Source: ANME-2 cluster archaeon
GTDB taxonomy: Archaea; Halobacteriota; Methanosarcinia; Methanosarcinales; Methanocomedenaceae
DNA length: 64,000 nucleotides
Assembly (NCBI GenBank): GCA_019429385.1
Contig: JAHYIS010000005.1
Span: 1-64,000 of the forward strand
Reading direction: 5' to 3'
Shown here: one piece after another, positions 23,320 through 31,490 of the stretch
Layout of the letters: each line of letters begins with the position of its first letter
Numbering within the stretch: the first letter of the stretch is position 1
Program-made: the position numbers and the translations under genes
Notes under the pieces: model-generated
Told to the model about the DNA's origin: nothing
The model's database searches: none
What the model saw: only the letters and a program-made list of their open reading frames with translations

Positions 23320-23535
23320 ATGGAAAAAAACAAACAAACCAATTGCTGGGAGTTTAAGAATTGTCCTGAGCACCGAAAGAACTCGTGCCCCGCATTTTCC
23401 CATAGCGAAGGGAAAAAATACTGGCTCACAACCGGAACCTGGTGCGGTGGAGTTAAGCAAAAAGACATGAAAACCAAGATCCACACGTGCCGTGAATGTG
23501 ATTTTTACATAATGAGAGGAGGCATTCCAGCATAA
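23320..23535 (+). CDS. Two-CW domain small cysteine-rich protein
   Basis: A 71-residue protein with the pattern NCWEFKNC, then NSCPAF, TGTWCGG and CRECDFY. This is the small two-CW domain found alone or fused to signalling proteins in bacteria and archaea. The conserved cysteines suggest a metal or Fe-S site, though the function is unknown. A strong ribosome site (AGGTGA) lies 8 nt before the ATG. A TATA-like ATAAATATATATG is about 85-95 nt upstream. After the stop, a 219-bp AT-rich gap with T-tracts (about 23676-23694) probably ends transcription. Confidence 0.8.
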   Translation: MEKNKQTNCWEFKNCPEHRKNSCPAFSHSEGKKYWLTTGTWCGGVKQKDMKTKIHTCRECDFYIMRGGIPA

Positions 23536-23754
23536 TTCATGAGATGCATCATCCCAGGAGAGATTGCTGGATGCATGCTTTATATTATGTTTTAATGGAA
23601 ATCTCGAAAAAGCATATCCACTAGTATTGAACTATGCTGGATTCAGGTCATTTATCCAGCACACTTGATTTGTTTAAACTTTTTTGTATTTTCCCCATTG
23701 TGTATAGTCCTATAGACTAAAATATACATATTATCAGGTCAAACACAGTTCCGG

Positions 23755-24924
23755 ATGAATCCGAGCACAACCCAGTTCATTAAAGCCAGGTTTCAGGAAC
23801 ATTACCGTAAGGACCCGGTCCTGTCCCCGCCAGATCTGGAACATCGGGAATGGGGGTTCCTGATGTTCGACCCTGCATCGGGCATGCGCAGGCACAAGGC
23901 TTTCAGTAGCACCGGTGAGATGCAGGAATATATCAGTTCAATGGTTCCTGCCCATGTGTACCATTCTGCTGCATATTATAAGCATCCATCAGCCGGGACC
24001 ATGGCAGAAAAAACATGGCTGGGTGCAGACCTTATATTTGACATTGATGCTGACCACCTGCCTGTGAAAACTGATTCGTTCAGGGAAATGCTTGAATATG
24101 CAAAACAGGAAATCATTAAACTCATTGGTTTTCTGCGGGATGATTTTGGATTCAGGGAAGACAGTCTCCATATCGCCTTCTCGGGTGGCCGGGGGTACCA
24201 TGTCCATGTACTTGACCCCAGGGTAATGACACTGGACAGTGCCCAGCGCCGGGAGATCGTGGATTACTTAAGCGGCACCGGTCTGGATATTGACCATCTC
24301 TTCAGAAAAAAATACGTTGTAGGTGACGATAAAAAATCAAAGACCCTGGAGTTTCCGTCCCAATCACAGGGTGGCTGGGGCAGACTGGTGAACCGTGCGC
24401 TGATACATCACATGCAAGTGCTGACCAGTGATGAAAATGCACAACAGAAACTCATGGAATTTAACAATATCGGAAAGAAAAAAGCCCTTAAGATCATAGA
24501 AACACTCAATAGTTCGGAACATCTTGAACGACTGAAGAACGGCAAGTTTGACGCGTTAAGTACAATCCCTGCAGAATTCTGGGATGATGCCCTGCATAAG
24601 ATAGTAGGGAATATCCAGGCGTATATCGACGAGCCCGTGACCGCAGACATAAAACGCCTTATCAGGGCAGCCTCATCCCTGCACGGCAAATCAGGTATGA
24701 AGGTCGTAACGCTTACCGTGGATGAGTTACACCGGTTCGAACCCCTGGTGGATGCAGTGGTTTTCGGAGATAATGAGATAAAGATAAATGTTACCAGGCC
24801 CACTACAGTTGAGATTATGGATGAACAGTATACATTGGAACAAGGAAATCATGTGCTGCCCGAATATGCAGCCATTTATTTACTGTGCAGGGGCGGCGCA
24901 GAGTATACCGGGGGGATAACGTGA
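23755..24924 (+). CDS. priS: DNA primase small (catalytic) subunit PriS
   Basis: A 389-residue archaeo-eukaryotic primase catalytic subunit that makes RNA primers for replication with PriL, which is not in this window. The metal-binding DxD motif is at D96/D98 in FDIDADHL, and the nucleotide-binding SGGRGYHVHV at residues 143-152. Length and motif spacing match archaeal PriS. A TATA-like AATATACATATTA lies 22-34 bp upstream of the ATG and no Shine-Dalgarno is visible, so the message is probably leaderless. It starts an informational operon, its TGA overlapping the GTG start of the GINS gene. Confidence 0.95.
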   Translation: MNPSTTQFIKARFQEHYRKDPVLSPPDLEHREWGFLMFDPASGMRRHKAFSSTGEMQEYISSMVPAHVYHSAAYYKHPSAGTMAEKTWLGADLIFDIDADHLPVKTDSFREMLEYAKQEIIKLIGFLRDDFGFREDSLHIAFSGGRGYHVHVLDPRVMTLDSAQRREIVDYLSGTGLDIDHLFRKKYVVGDDKKSKTLEFPSQSQGGWGRLVNRALIHHMQVLTSDENAQQKLMEFNNIGKKKALKIIETLNSSEHLERLKNGKFDALSTIPAEFWDDALHKIVGNIQAYIDEPVTADIKRLIRAASSLHGKSGMKVVTLTVDELHRFEPLVDAVVFGDNEIKINVTRPTTVEIMDEQYTLEQGNHVLPEYAAIYLLCRGGAEYTGGIT

Positions 24925-25826
24925 AATACGAAGACCTTACCCGCATCATGGAAGAAGAAAAAAAGAACGCTCTGTCCAAGATATTGCCTGGATTCTATTC
25001 AACGGTAAATGAGTACATCAAGGAACTGGAAACAGCTGACCGGAATATTTATAAAAGACACTCAGAAGAAGCCGTGCTTATCCAATACGAGATGAAGAAC
25101 GCCCTTGCCACCATTGATAAAATATTCAAGAAACGTACCCGAAAGATAATTAATATCGCCTCAGCAAGGGCTTTTTCAAAAACACCGGAAAATACCACCC
25201 ACGATATTGAGCATATGACCCCCCAGGAACAGGAGGTCTACCACCAGATGCGCAATGCAATTATGAAATATAAGAAAGCAAGTATTGACCCGATACTGGG
25301 AAATGATGATAGAACGGTGTCCGATATTGCTCCACGCACCCGGAATGGTGGCGTAAATTCCCCTGTATCTGATACTGACATTCCACAGGCCAGTGAAATA
25401 AACGATCCTACTGCTTCATGTCAAAATGCAGACATTCCCGAACCTGGGGAGATTGAAGTGAACGCCACTGTTATACCTGATGAAGATGTAAGGTTGCCAG
25501 AGGTTCCGGTAAATACTGGAATTGCATTGGAAGAGATAGGGAAAATGGAAGTGCCTGAACCACTTATCCCCAACTATCCCCTTCCTGCCCAGGATGAAGC
25601 ACCTGAAGGATACAAAGAACCAGGAAATCAGGAATCTGTAGAATTGGGCAAAAATGATATAAATAAAGAATACATTGTTGTGCGATTACTGAAGGACATC
25701 CCAGAATTTATGGGCGCTGATGGAAATAGATACAATCCCGGTGCCGACGACGTGGCTGTTTTACCGAAAGTAAATGCAAGAGCCCTCATAAAGCGTAAAG
25801 TCGCTGTCCAGATAGAAAGTCCCTGA
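24921..25826 (+). CDS. GINS complex subunit (Gins51/Gins15 type)
   Basis: A GTG start at 24921 overlaps the priS stop (GTGA) and has GGGGGGAT just upstream. It gives a 301-residue protein beginning [13 protein letters not shown]. The N-terminal ~125 residues form the helical A domain. A long low-complexity acidic, proline-rich linker (about 125-240) follows, then the small beta B domain near the C-terminus, with [16 protein letters not shown] and [13 protein letters not shown]. The A-then-B order is that of Sld5/Psf1-like Gins51. GINS links the MCM helicase to the replisome. Adjacency to priS is a known archaeal arrangement. The linker is longer than in many homologues. Confidence 0.88.
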   Translation: MKYEDLTRIMEEEKKNALSKILPGFYSTVNEYIKELETADRNIYKRHSEEAVLIQYEMKNALATIDKIFKKRTRKIINIASARAFSKTPENTTHDIEHMTPQEQEVYHQMRNAIMKYKKASIDPILGNDDRTVSDIAPRTRNGGVNSPVSDTDIPQASEINDPTASCQNADIPEPGEIEVNATVIPDEDVRLPEVPVNTGIALEEIGKMEVPEPLIPNYPLPAQDEAPEGYKEPGNQESVELGKNDINKEYIVVRLLKDIPEFMGADGNRYNPGADDVAVLPKVNARALIKRKVAVQIESP

Positions 25827-25863
25827 CAATTTACATATAATATTAACAAAGGATGAACTGCGT

Positions 25864-26142
25864 ATGAAGATGCCAACTAAATTCAGGACACATTGCCCTT
25901 TTTGCAGGACCCATACTATCCACACCGTGGAGAGGGTCAAGAAAGGAAAAGCATCGTCCATGACACGAATCACCAGACAGAAACACAGACAGACAGGAAT
26001 AGGTAATTCCGGAAAATTCTCAAAAGTGCCTGGCGGGGACAAACCCACCAAGAAAGTAGCACTGAGATATAGATGTAATGTCTGCAAGAAAGCTTACCAG
26101 AAAAAGTGTTTCAGAGCAGGAAAGTTCGAACTGAAGGATTAA
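25864..26142 (+). CDS. rpl44e: 50S ribosomal protein L44e
   Basis: A 92-residue basic protein with the L44e zinc ribbon: CPFC at residues 11-14 and [12 protein letters not shown] near the C-terminus, with a lysine/arginine-rich middle. It binds 23S rRNA near the E site of the large subunit. GGATGA precedes the start. It lies 37 bp after the GINS gene and 14 bp before rps27e, the usual archaeal rpl44e-rps27e-aIF2a order. Confidence 0.96.
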   Translation: MKMPTKFRTHCPFCRTHTIHTVERVKKGKASSMTRITRQKHRQTGIGNSGKFSKVPGGDKPTKKVALRYRCNVCKKAYQKKCFRAGKFELKD

Positions 26143-26156
26143 GGAGTGAAGATTGA

Positions 26157-26336
26157 ATGCTGCAAGAACCTAAAAGCAGATTTCTCAAGGTCAAATGTAA
26201 TGACTGTGAGAACGAACAGGTGATTTTTGGTAGTGCCAGTAGCAAGGTAGTATGCCAGGTATGCGGGCGCACACTGTCAGAATCCACAGGCGGAAAATCC
26301 ATTATTAAAACGCAAATTCTCGAAGTGCTTGAATAA
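26157..26336 (+). CDS. rps27e: 30S ribosomal protein S27e
   Basis: A 59-residue protein starting [14 protein letters not shown]. It has one zinc ribbon of the type C-N-D-C ... C-Q-V-C-G, and ends TQILEVLE, all typical of archaeal S27e. GGAGTGA lies 8 nt upstream of the ATG, starting in the spacer after the rpl44e stop. It sits between rpl44e and aIF2-alpha, which supports co-translation in the ribosomal operon. Confidence 0.95.
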   Translation: MLQEPKSRFLKVKCNDCENEQVIFGSASSKVVCQVCGRTLSESTGGKSIIKTQILEVLE

Positions 26337-26351
26337 TTATCGGTGCAAAAT

Positions 26352-27149
26352 ATGGAACGTAAAGGCTGGCCAGAACCTGATGAACTAGTTGTCTGTAGCG
26401 TAATGCAGGTAAAGGATTTTGGTGCATTCACTCAACTGGACGAATACGGGCAAAAAGAAGGCCTTATCCATATTTCCGAAGTGGCTTCCGGATGGGTCAA
26501 ATATATCAGGGACCATGTGAGGGAAGGGCAGAAGATCGTCTGCAAGGTCGTAAATGTAGACCCGGAGAGGCAGCACATTGACCTGTCATTAAAAGATGTT
26601 AACGAACACCAGCGCAGGCAAAAGATCCAGGACTGGAAGAACGAGCAGAAGGCTGAAAAGTGGATACAGTACGTTGCCGAGGTCAATAATATCAGCCCCG
26701 AAGACCTGGAAAAACTTGTCGACCTGCTCTATGGTGCGTTTGACAGCGTGTGGGATGCTTTTGATGAGGCAATGCGGGACGGACCCGAGCCACTCATTGA
26801 AGCAGGAGTGGACGAAAAGTATGCCCGGACCATCAGCAAGATCGGTACCGATAATATCAAGATACCACATGTGGAAATATCCGGGTATGTTGATCTGACA
26901 TGCCCGCTTCCTGACGGAGTGGACGTCATCAATAAATCCTTACTTGCTGCTGCCAAAATTAAAACTCCCCAGGACGTTACCGTGGATGTCAGTTACGTTG
27001 GAGCACCAAGATACAGGATACATGTTATTGCTCCGGATTATAAGAAAGCTGAGAGCGTACTGAAATCGTCAGCCGATGCTGCAATTACCGTTGTAAAAAA
27101 ATCAAAAGGTACTGGCCTGTTCAACAGGCACAATGAAGCAAAAGCTTAG
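26352..27149 (+). CDS. Translation initiation factor aIF2 subunit alpha
   Basis: A 265-residue protein from ATG 26352. GGTG 7 nt upstream fits a ribosome site for this ATG better than a start codon at 26343. It has an N-terminal S1-type OB fold (VMQVKDFGAFTQL and EGLIHISEV, residues about 8-80), a helical middle domain and a C-terminal alpha/beta domain (TVDVSYVGAPRYRIHVIAP). aIF2-alpha forms part of the heterotrimer that carries initiator Met-tRNA to the small subunit. Gene order S27e, aIF2-alpha, Nop10 and PAC2 is classic for archaea. Confidence 0.95.
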   Translation: MERKGWPEPDELVVCSVMQVKDFGAFTQLDEYGQKEGLIHISEVASGWVKYIRDHVREGQKIVCKVVNVDPERQHIDLSLKDVNEHQRRQKIQDWKNEQKAEKWIQYVAEVNNISPEDLEKLVDLLYGAFDSVWDAFDEAMRDGPEPLIEAGVDEKYARTISKIGTDNIKIPHVEISGYVDLTCPLPDGVDVINKSLLAAAKIKTPQDVTVDVSYVGAPRYRIHVIAPDYKKAESVLKSSADAAITVVKKSKGTGLFNRHNEAKA

Positions 27150-27156
27150 GTGTGGT

Positions 27157-27315
27157 ATGGGACAGCATATCAATAAATGTGCATTATGTAATAATTATAC
27201 ATTAAAAGACAGCTGCCCTCTTTGCGGTGGCTCAGTGATCAATCCAAGACCTGCAAGGTTCTCGCTTGAGGACAGGTACGGGAAATACAGGCGCCTGTTA
27301 AAGACCCAAACGTAA
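27157..27315 (+). CDS. nop10: H/ACA ribonucleoprotein protein Nop10
   Basis: A 52-residue protein from ATG 27157. AGGTG at 27148-27152 overlaps the aIF2-alpha stop and sets this start; an earlier in-frame ATG inside aIF2-alpha is disfavoured. The zinc ribbon uses C8, C11, C20 and C23, followed by the Nop10 signature PRPARFSLEDRYGKYRRLL. It is a core protein of archaeal H/ACA guide RNPs that make pseudouridine in rRNA. The genes on both sides are translation or proteostasis factors. Confidence 0.95.
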   Translation: MGQHINKCALCNNYTLKDSCPLCGGSVINPRPARFSLEDRYGKYRRLLKTQT

Positions 27316-27330
27316 GAGAATTTGATGTGC

Positions 27331-28098
27331 ATGAAAGAAACTGTTGTTAAAATACTCAAAACAGTTGAACTTAAAGACCCCATCATGATAGAAGGGTTGC
27401 CGGGTGTGGGCCATGTGGGGAAACTGGTTGCTGAACATATGGTGGAAGAGTTGGATGTTGAGAAAGTAGTTGAGATATATTCACCGCATTTTCCACCCCA
27501 GGTGCTCGTTCAAGATGATTTTACCGTCCACCTGGTCAAGAACGAGATATATGCATGCAAGTCTGAGGACAAGAAGGATATGCTCATTGTTGTGGGTGAC
27601 CACCAGAGCGCTACCAATGAAGGACATTACGAGATCAGCAGCATAATACTGGACATTGCTGAAGAATACGGTGTGACACGAATATATACTCTTGGCGGTT
27701 ATGTGACAGGACAACTTGATGAAAAACGTACGGTCCTGGGTGCCGTAAATAATATTGACCTGGTCGAGGAAATGAAAGGACATGGCGTGGAGTTCAGGAA
27801 GAATGAACCGGCCGGGGGTATTGTAGGCGTATCCGGCCTGCTGCTGGGTATGGGTGGACTCAGGAATATGGATGCAGTTTGTCTTATGGGCACCACTTCA
27901 GGTTATCTTGTTGACCCAAAGAGCGCCCAGGCAGTCCTGGAAGTCATGAGCAGCGTCCTTGACCTTAAAATAGGTGCCCAGGCTCTTGAAGAGCGGGCAA
28001 AGGACATGGAACGTATCATCGCCAAGATCGTAGAAATGGAACAGATGCAGGTCCAGACTGAAATGGGTACCGATGATGACCTGAGATATATAGGATAA
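27331..28098 (+). CDS. PAC2 family protein (proteasome assembly chaperone-like)
   Basis: A 255-residue PAC2-family protein. ATG 27331 (MKETVVKIL) is preferred because it matches the usual family start; ATG 27325 is also in frame. It has the conserved IEGLPGVGHVGKLVAEH near the N-terminus, EIYSPHFPPQV, and GGIVGVSGLLLGMG in the second half, with a helical C-terminal extension. PAC2 proteins are structural relatives of eukaryotic proteasome assembly chaperones, and many archaea encode one next to nop10. It is the last gene of the operon that begins with priS. Confidence 0.88.
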   Translation: MKETVVKILKTVELKDPIMIEGLPGVGHVGKLVAEHMVEELDVEKVVEIYSPHFPPQVLVQDDFTVHLVKNEIYACKSEDKKDMLIVVGDHQSATNEGHYEISSIILDIAEEYGVTRIYTLGGYVTGQLDEKRTVLGAVNNIDLVEEMKGHGVEFRKNEPAGGIVGVSGLLLGMGGLRNMDAVCLMGTTSGYLVDPKSAQAVLEVMSSVLDLKIGAQALEERAKDMERIIAKIVEMEQMQVQTEMGTDDDLRYIG

Positions 28099-28105
28099 AA
28101 AAGAT

Positions 28106-28483
28106 TCAATAACCTTCCAGCAGTTCTGTTACCTGCCCGGTAAGATTATTCATTTCCAACAAGAGCGGACCAAGAGCTACATTTTCATTTGCTTACACTA
28201 ATAGCACTGCTTTTGGACCTGCATCCACGATTATGAACTTGCTGTGTTTACATTCAATCATAACACGGTCTGCACTACTATCACTGACCTTTCCAATCAA
28301 AATATCTGCCGCACTGTGCATTGCAGAACTCATAGCGGCCAGTGTTTTTGGATTAATTCTGTGACCAACAGATGAAGTCAGGGTAATACCGTCGCGGGTT
28401 GTAATAACTGCTGCTTCTATACCCTTTCTTATCGTGAACCTGTCGAGTAGTTCCACCAGTTCAGTCAAAATGTCACCTGTCAT
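28106..28483 (-). pseudogene. Roadblock/LC7 protein interrupted by an in-frame TAA
   Basis: The frame from ATG 28483 encodes a roadblock/LC7 domain: ELLDRFTIRKGIEAAVITTRDG, then MSSAMHSAADILIGKV and KFIIVDAGPKAVLLV. It stops at TAA 28195-28193 after 96 residues. In the same frame immediately after that stop comes ANENVALGPLLLEMNN...ELLEGY and a TGA at 28108-28106. That is exactly the C-terminal helix expected of this family, usually preceded by a serine. A single C-to-A change (TCA to TAA) would explain it. The protein may be truncated and inactive, or the shortened form may still fold. Roadblock proteins normally regulate small GTPases such as MglA; none is nearby. Confidence 0.8.
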
Positions 28484-28570
28484 TTTTGCACATTCATCTG
28501 TTTTTCAAGTCTGTGGCTTTTTAGCCTCCTGTTCTCTGGATTTCACGTTACAGGACTGATCCCCTATACT

Positions 28571-28605
28571 AAAAAGTGGATGCAGCCGAGAATGCATCCG
28601 TTTTT
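28571..28605 (-). terminator. Probable bidirectional hairpin/T-tract terminator
   Basis: GGATGCA (28578-28584) and TGCATCC (28593-28599) form a perfect 7-bp stem with an 8-nt loop. T5 follows on both strands (28601-28605 on plus; 28575-28571 read on minus). It lies just after the stop of the minus-strand gene at 28617-28907, so it probably ends that transcript. Archaea mainly need the T-tract; the hairpin may add strength. Confidence 0.55.
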
Positions 28606-28616
28606 CTATATTCCAT

Positions 28617-28907
28617 TCAACCTGCCATGGTAAGGTATTCAGCCATATATTCAGCCATATGGTTGAATATATCATTCTTATCAAGATTTGTAAGGCAGGA
28701 GATTTTCTCAGCCAGATCGATGGTATTGAGGTTATGGGTTCTGTTTAACTCCAGTACCACAAACATTGCCATGGTGATCTTTTGTTCTTGCCTGTCTAAA
28801 AGCCTGAAATAATTACGTAGTCTGTTGACTACGTAATTCTTACCCTCTACTGACTTGGTAATGTCATACTGCTTGACTATTTCGAATATCTTTTCAGTAT
28901 GATCCAT
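28617..28907 (-). CDS. Small conserved-looking helical protein, unknown function
   Basis: A 96-residue, all-helical, soluble protein with no motif I can assign. AAGGTGAT lies 6 nt before the ATG and is a strong ribosome site, so the gene is probably real. Its C-terminal half (FVVLELNRTHNLNTIDLAEK then ISCLTNLDKNDIFNHM) aligns by eye with the middle of the unknown gene at 39883-40320 (VVFEINAGVDVPYLEVLRK then VICLTGLSEAKVEAML). That suggests two members of one undescribed family. It starts 6 bp after the stop of the DUF5667 gene upstream, so the two are likely co-transcribed. Confidence 0.65.
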   Translation of the reverse strand: MDHTEKIFEIVKQYDITKSVEGKNYVVNRLRNYFRLLDRQEQKITMAMFVVLELNRTHNLNTIDLAEKISCLTNLDKNDIFNHMAEYMAEYLTMAG

Positions 28908-28913
28908 TATCCA

Positions 28914-29888
28914 TCACCTTGTATTCCTGCCATTTGAACCTTTTTGGTTGTCTGCCTTGCCACCTTTCGATTTATCTATACTCGTGTTTAACGCATCAAC
29001 CTGATCTTTCATGGAACCTTTTTGTGGTTTCTCAAGTTTGTGGCTGAACTTCTCCTGAACCATCAGGCTACCATTCAGTGCATCCGTGAGTCCTTCCACG
29101 TTCTTGCCCTGTGCCTTCTTCTGCTGCACCATATATTGCAAAACATTCTGGTGTTTTGATATCTTGCCATTGGCTTTCACCAGGGATGTGTCGTTAACAT
29201 CTGAGCCATTGACTGTGCCACCGATGTTATCCATCATTTTCTTGTAATGTCCAAGAGCAATAGCTGCTCCATTGTCATTCCCTTTATTCATCTCGGCCCG
29301 GGCTTCAGCAATTCTGTGCCGTGCCCTTGAAACCTGTAATCCAAGACGCTCTGAAGAGTTATAGGTAAAGGTTTCATTTATGTTCCCGAAGGCTATCTTG
29401 AGTCCATACAATGCATGTTCAGGCCCAACTGCACCTTCAAATGGTGAAATGTCATCAGTTTCATCGTCGACTTCTTCCCCATCAGAAAAAATGTCGTCTG
29501 CTAATTCATCAGTGACATTATCGCCTGCACCTTCTTCGGCCTCATTATCGCCTGCGACATCTTCGGTCTCATTATCGCCTGTGACATCTTCGGTCTCATT
29601 ATCGCCTGCGACATCTTCGGTCTCATTATCGCCTGCGACATCTTCGGTCTCATTATCGCCTGCGACATCTTCGGTCTCATTATCGCCTGCGACATCTTCG
29701 GTCTCATTATCGCCTGTGACATCTTCGGTCTCATTATCGCCTGTGACATCTTCGGTCTCATTATCGCCTGCGACATCTTCGGTTTCGTTACCATCTGCTA
29801 CACCATCATCCATGTCTGCCATTGCACTACCGAACGTCAGTGCAAGACTAAGACACAGCAATAATACAATTGTTATTTTTTTAATCAT
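28914..29888 (-). CDS. Secreted DUF5667-type protein with acidic tandem repeat
   Basis: A 324-residue exported protein with a clear signal peptide (MIKKITIVLLLCLSLALTFG, then SAMA). The mature N-terminus is a run of nine-residue acidic repeats, (A/T)GDNETEDV, eight perfect plus degenerate copies at both ends. Then a DUF5667-like helical domain begins at VGPEHALYGLKIAFGNI and continues through SRARHRIAEARAEMNKGN. The C-terminus is basic. DUF5667 is common in secreted archaeal and bacterial proteins; its function is unknown. Each acidic repeat contains NET, a possible N-glycosylation sequon. TATA-like TTATATAAA (minus strand, near 29952-29960) lies about 65 bp upstream. Confidence 0.8.
   Translation of the reverse strand: MIKKITIVLLLCLSLALTFGSAMADMDDGVADGNETEDVAGDNETEDVTGDNETEDVTGDNETEDVAGDNETEDVAGDNETEDVAGDNETEDVAGDNETEDVTGDNETEDVAGDNEAEEGAGDNVTDELADDIFSDGEEVDDETDDISPFEGAVGPEHALYGLKIAFGNINETFTYNSSERLGLQVSRARHRIAEARAEMNKGNDNGAAIALGHYKKMMDNIGGTVNGSDVNDTSLVKANGKISKHQNVLQYMVQQKKAQGKNVEGLTDALNGSLMVQEKFSHKLEKPQKGSMKDQVDALNTSIDKSKGGKADNQKGSNGRNTR
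29510..29797 (-). repeat. 27-bp in-frame tandem repeat (about 10-11 units)
   Basis: Units of 27 bp encode (A/T)GDNETEDV. The central eight units are almost identical in DNA, differing mainly at one base that switches Ala (GCA-type) and Thr (ACA-type) codons, which points to recent slippage or unequal recombination. Outer units are degenerate. Because 27 is a multiple of three and no stop occurs, the other frames stay open across the array. Confidence 0.9.
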
Positions 29889-30102
29889 TTTTCTTCACCT
29901 CTGCATGAACACAATATCATCTTTTTTGTGCTAGATAAATGATTGACGCGTTTTTATATAAACATTGCCACTGTCTTAAAAGTATTTAATTGTTCGGATT
30001 AGAACTGAATGTTCCTAATCCGTTCAAAATCGTCCAGAACGTTGAAATAAGCCCATATACATATTATATGCGATATTATATATTCATTGCATAATATAAT
30101 TA

Positions 30103-30660
30103 TCAGTAGGTGTAATACTCGCTACTGTGGTTCTTAAGTTTCCTGCCCTCCTTCAGTCCCAACTTTAACAATGTTTCATTCAATGGAATCATCTCTTCCT
30201 TGATGCGGGCGTGAAGAGCGAGCTCAAGGGATACAGGTTTGACTATCCCAGTCAGACCTACAATGGTACCAAGGGCTGTGACATTCGCAGCAAATGCTGC
30301 ACCTGCCTGTGATGCCATACTGGTGAAAGGTACACGGTAATGCCTGATGGGGGGAGGGTGTACAACCCTGGTTGAATCTACCAGCAGTATCCCATCTTCC
30401 TTCAAATGGGATAGATAACTATTGCAGGATTCCTGATTCATTGTCAGCAGCAGATCCAGCTTTGACGGCAGAGGATAATCTATAGGTTTATCACTCATCA
30501 CCAGGCTTGACCTGCTGGCACCGCCCCTCGCCTCGGGTCCATAACTGCTGGTCATGGTCACATACTTTCCGTCATTGACCGCTGCATGTGCCAGCAACAC
30601 ACCAGCCAGTATGAGACCCTGGCCGCCTGACCCGGAGAGACAGATTTCGTACCGCTTCAA
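30103..30660 (-). CDS. korC: 2-oxoacid:ferredoxin oxidoreductase subunit gamma (KorC)
   Basis: A 185-residue gamma subunit starting LSGSGGQGLILAGVLLAHAA, the conserved GxGGQG loop of the family. YGPEARGGASRSSLVMSD follows, the usual substrate/CoA-side motif. With KorA, KorB and KorD it oxidatively decarboxylates a 2-oxoacid to acyl-CoA, reducing ferredoxin, or runs in reverse to make 2-oxoglutarate. Its ATG overlaps the korB stop by 4 bp. The D-A-B-C order and the separate small ferredoxin subunit fit the archaeal 2-oxoglutarate enzyme, but substrate is inferred. Confidence 0.9.
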   Translation of the reverse strand: MKRYEICLSGSGGQGLILAGVLLAHAAVNDGKYVTMTSSYGPEARGGASRSSLVMSDKPIDYPLPSKLDLLLTMNQESCNSYLSHLKEDGILLVDSTRVVHPPPIRHYRVPFTSMASQAGAAFAANVTALGTIVGLTGIVKPVSLELALHARIKEEMIPLNETLLKLGLKEGRKLKNHSSEYYTY

Positions 30661-31490
30661 GGCACATCACCACCTGCTTTTTTAACAATCTCCCTGTAAC
30701 GGTCCGTGTATTCCGTATCTTCCCTGTTGACCAGCACACCCACAGGGAACTGGTCACCCACTTCATCAGGTGGAATTTTATTAAATGCCGGGTAGGATAC
30801 TGAATTATCTTTGAACCATTGCATCATTTCCATAGGCGTCCCCAGTTTGTTTCGCCTCCCATACTGGACCGGGCACTGTGCCATGGCCTCCACAACACTA
30901 AAACCCTTATGATTAAGAGCTCTCAGCATCATGGCATCCAGCATCTTGGCATGGAAGGTGGTGCCCCTGGCTATAAAAGAGGCACCGCATGCCTCTACGA
31001 GTTTACAGATATCAAATGGATTTTCGATACTGCCATATTGCGCGGTACTGGCTTTTCGTGCCATTGGGGTTGTGGGGGAGTATTGTCCCCCGGTCATACC
31101 GTATATATTGTTGTTAATGATAATGGAAGTGATGTCAATGTTGCGACGGCAGGCATGTATCAGGTGATTGCCGCCGATGGCTGTGGCATCCCCGTCGCCC
31201 ATTACCGTTATTACTCTCAGTTTGGGATTTGCCAGTTTTATCCCGGTGGCAAATGTCAATGCCCGTCCGTGGGTTGTGTGCAGGGTATTGAAGTCCAGGT
31301 AGGTGCTCATCCGTCCAGAGCAGCCAATTCCGCTGACAAGTACGATCTCATCCTTGGTAAGGTCAGTCTTCTCGATAGCCCTGACCAGTGCCCCCATTAC
31401 AATACCTATGCCGCATCCCGGGCACCATACATGCGGGAATTTCTTATCCGGACGGAGGTATTTGTAAATAGCCTCGGTAGTATGCATCAT
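30657..31490 (-). CDS. korB: 2-oxoacid:ferredoxin oxidoreductase subunit beta (KorB)
   Basis: A 277-residue thiamine-pyrophosphate-binding beta subunit. CPGCGIGIVMGAL near residue 23 supplies conserved cysteines. The TPP/Mg motif is GDGDATAIGGNHLIHACRRN followed by NNNIYGMTGGQYSPTTP. The active enzyme needs KorA for the pyrimidine side of the cofactor. Start and stop overlap korA and korC by 4 bp each, indicating translational coupling. Confidence 0.93.
   Translation of the reverse strand: MMHTTEAIYKYLRPDKKFPHVWCPGCGIGIVMGALVRAIEKTDLTKDEIVLVSGIGCSGRMSTYLDFNTLHTTHGRALTFATGIKLANPKLRVITVMGDGDATAIGGNHLIHACRRNIDITSIIINNNIYGMTGGQYSPTTPMARKASTAQYGSIENPFDICKLVEACGASFIARGTTFHAKMLDAMMLRALNHKGFSVVEAMAQCPVQYGRRNKLGTPMEMMQWFKDNSVSYPAFNKIPPDEVGDQFPVGVLVNREDTEYTDRYREIVKKAGGDVP

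Noticed and set aside
28516-28527. Mini hairpin GGC-TTTTTA-GCC
   Set aside because: A three-base stem is not enough to call a terminator or RNA; the hairpin at 28571-28605 is a better candidate.
29510-29797. Possible CRISPR array
   Set aside because: Repeats are directly adjacent with no unique spacers, and lie in frame within a gene.
29380-29934. Open frames on both strands across the 27-bp repeat
   Set aside because: The repeat length is a multiple of three and lacks stops in several frames. Only the DUF5667 frame has a signal peptide and a real C-terminal domain.
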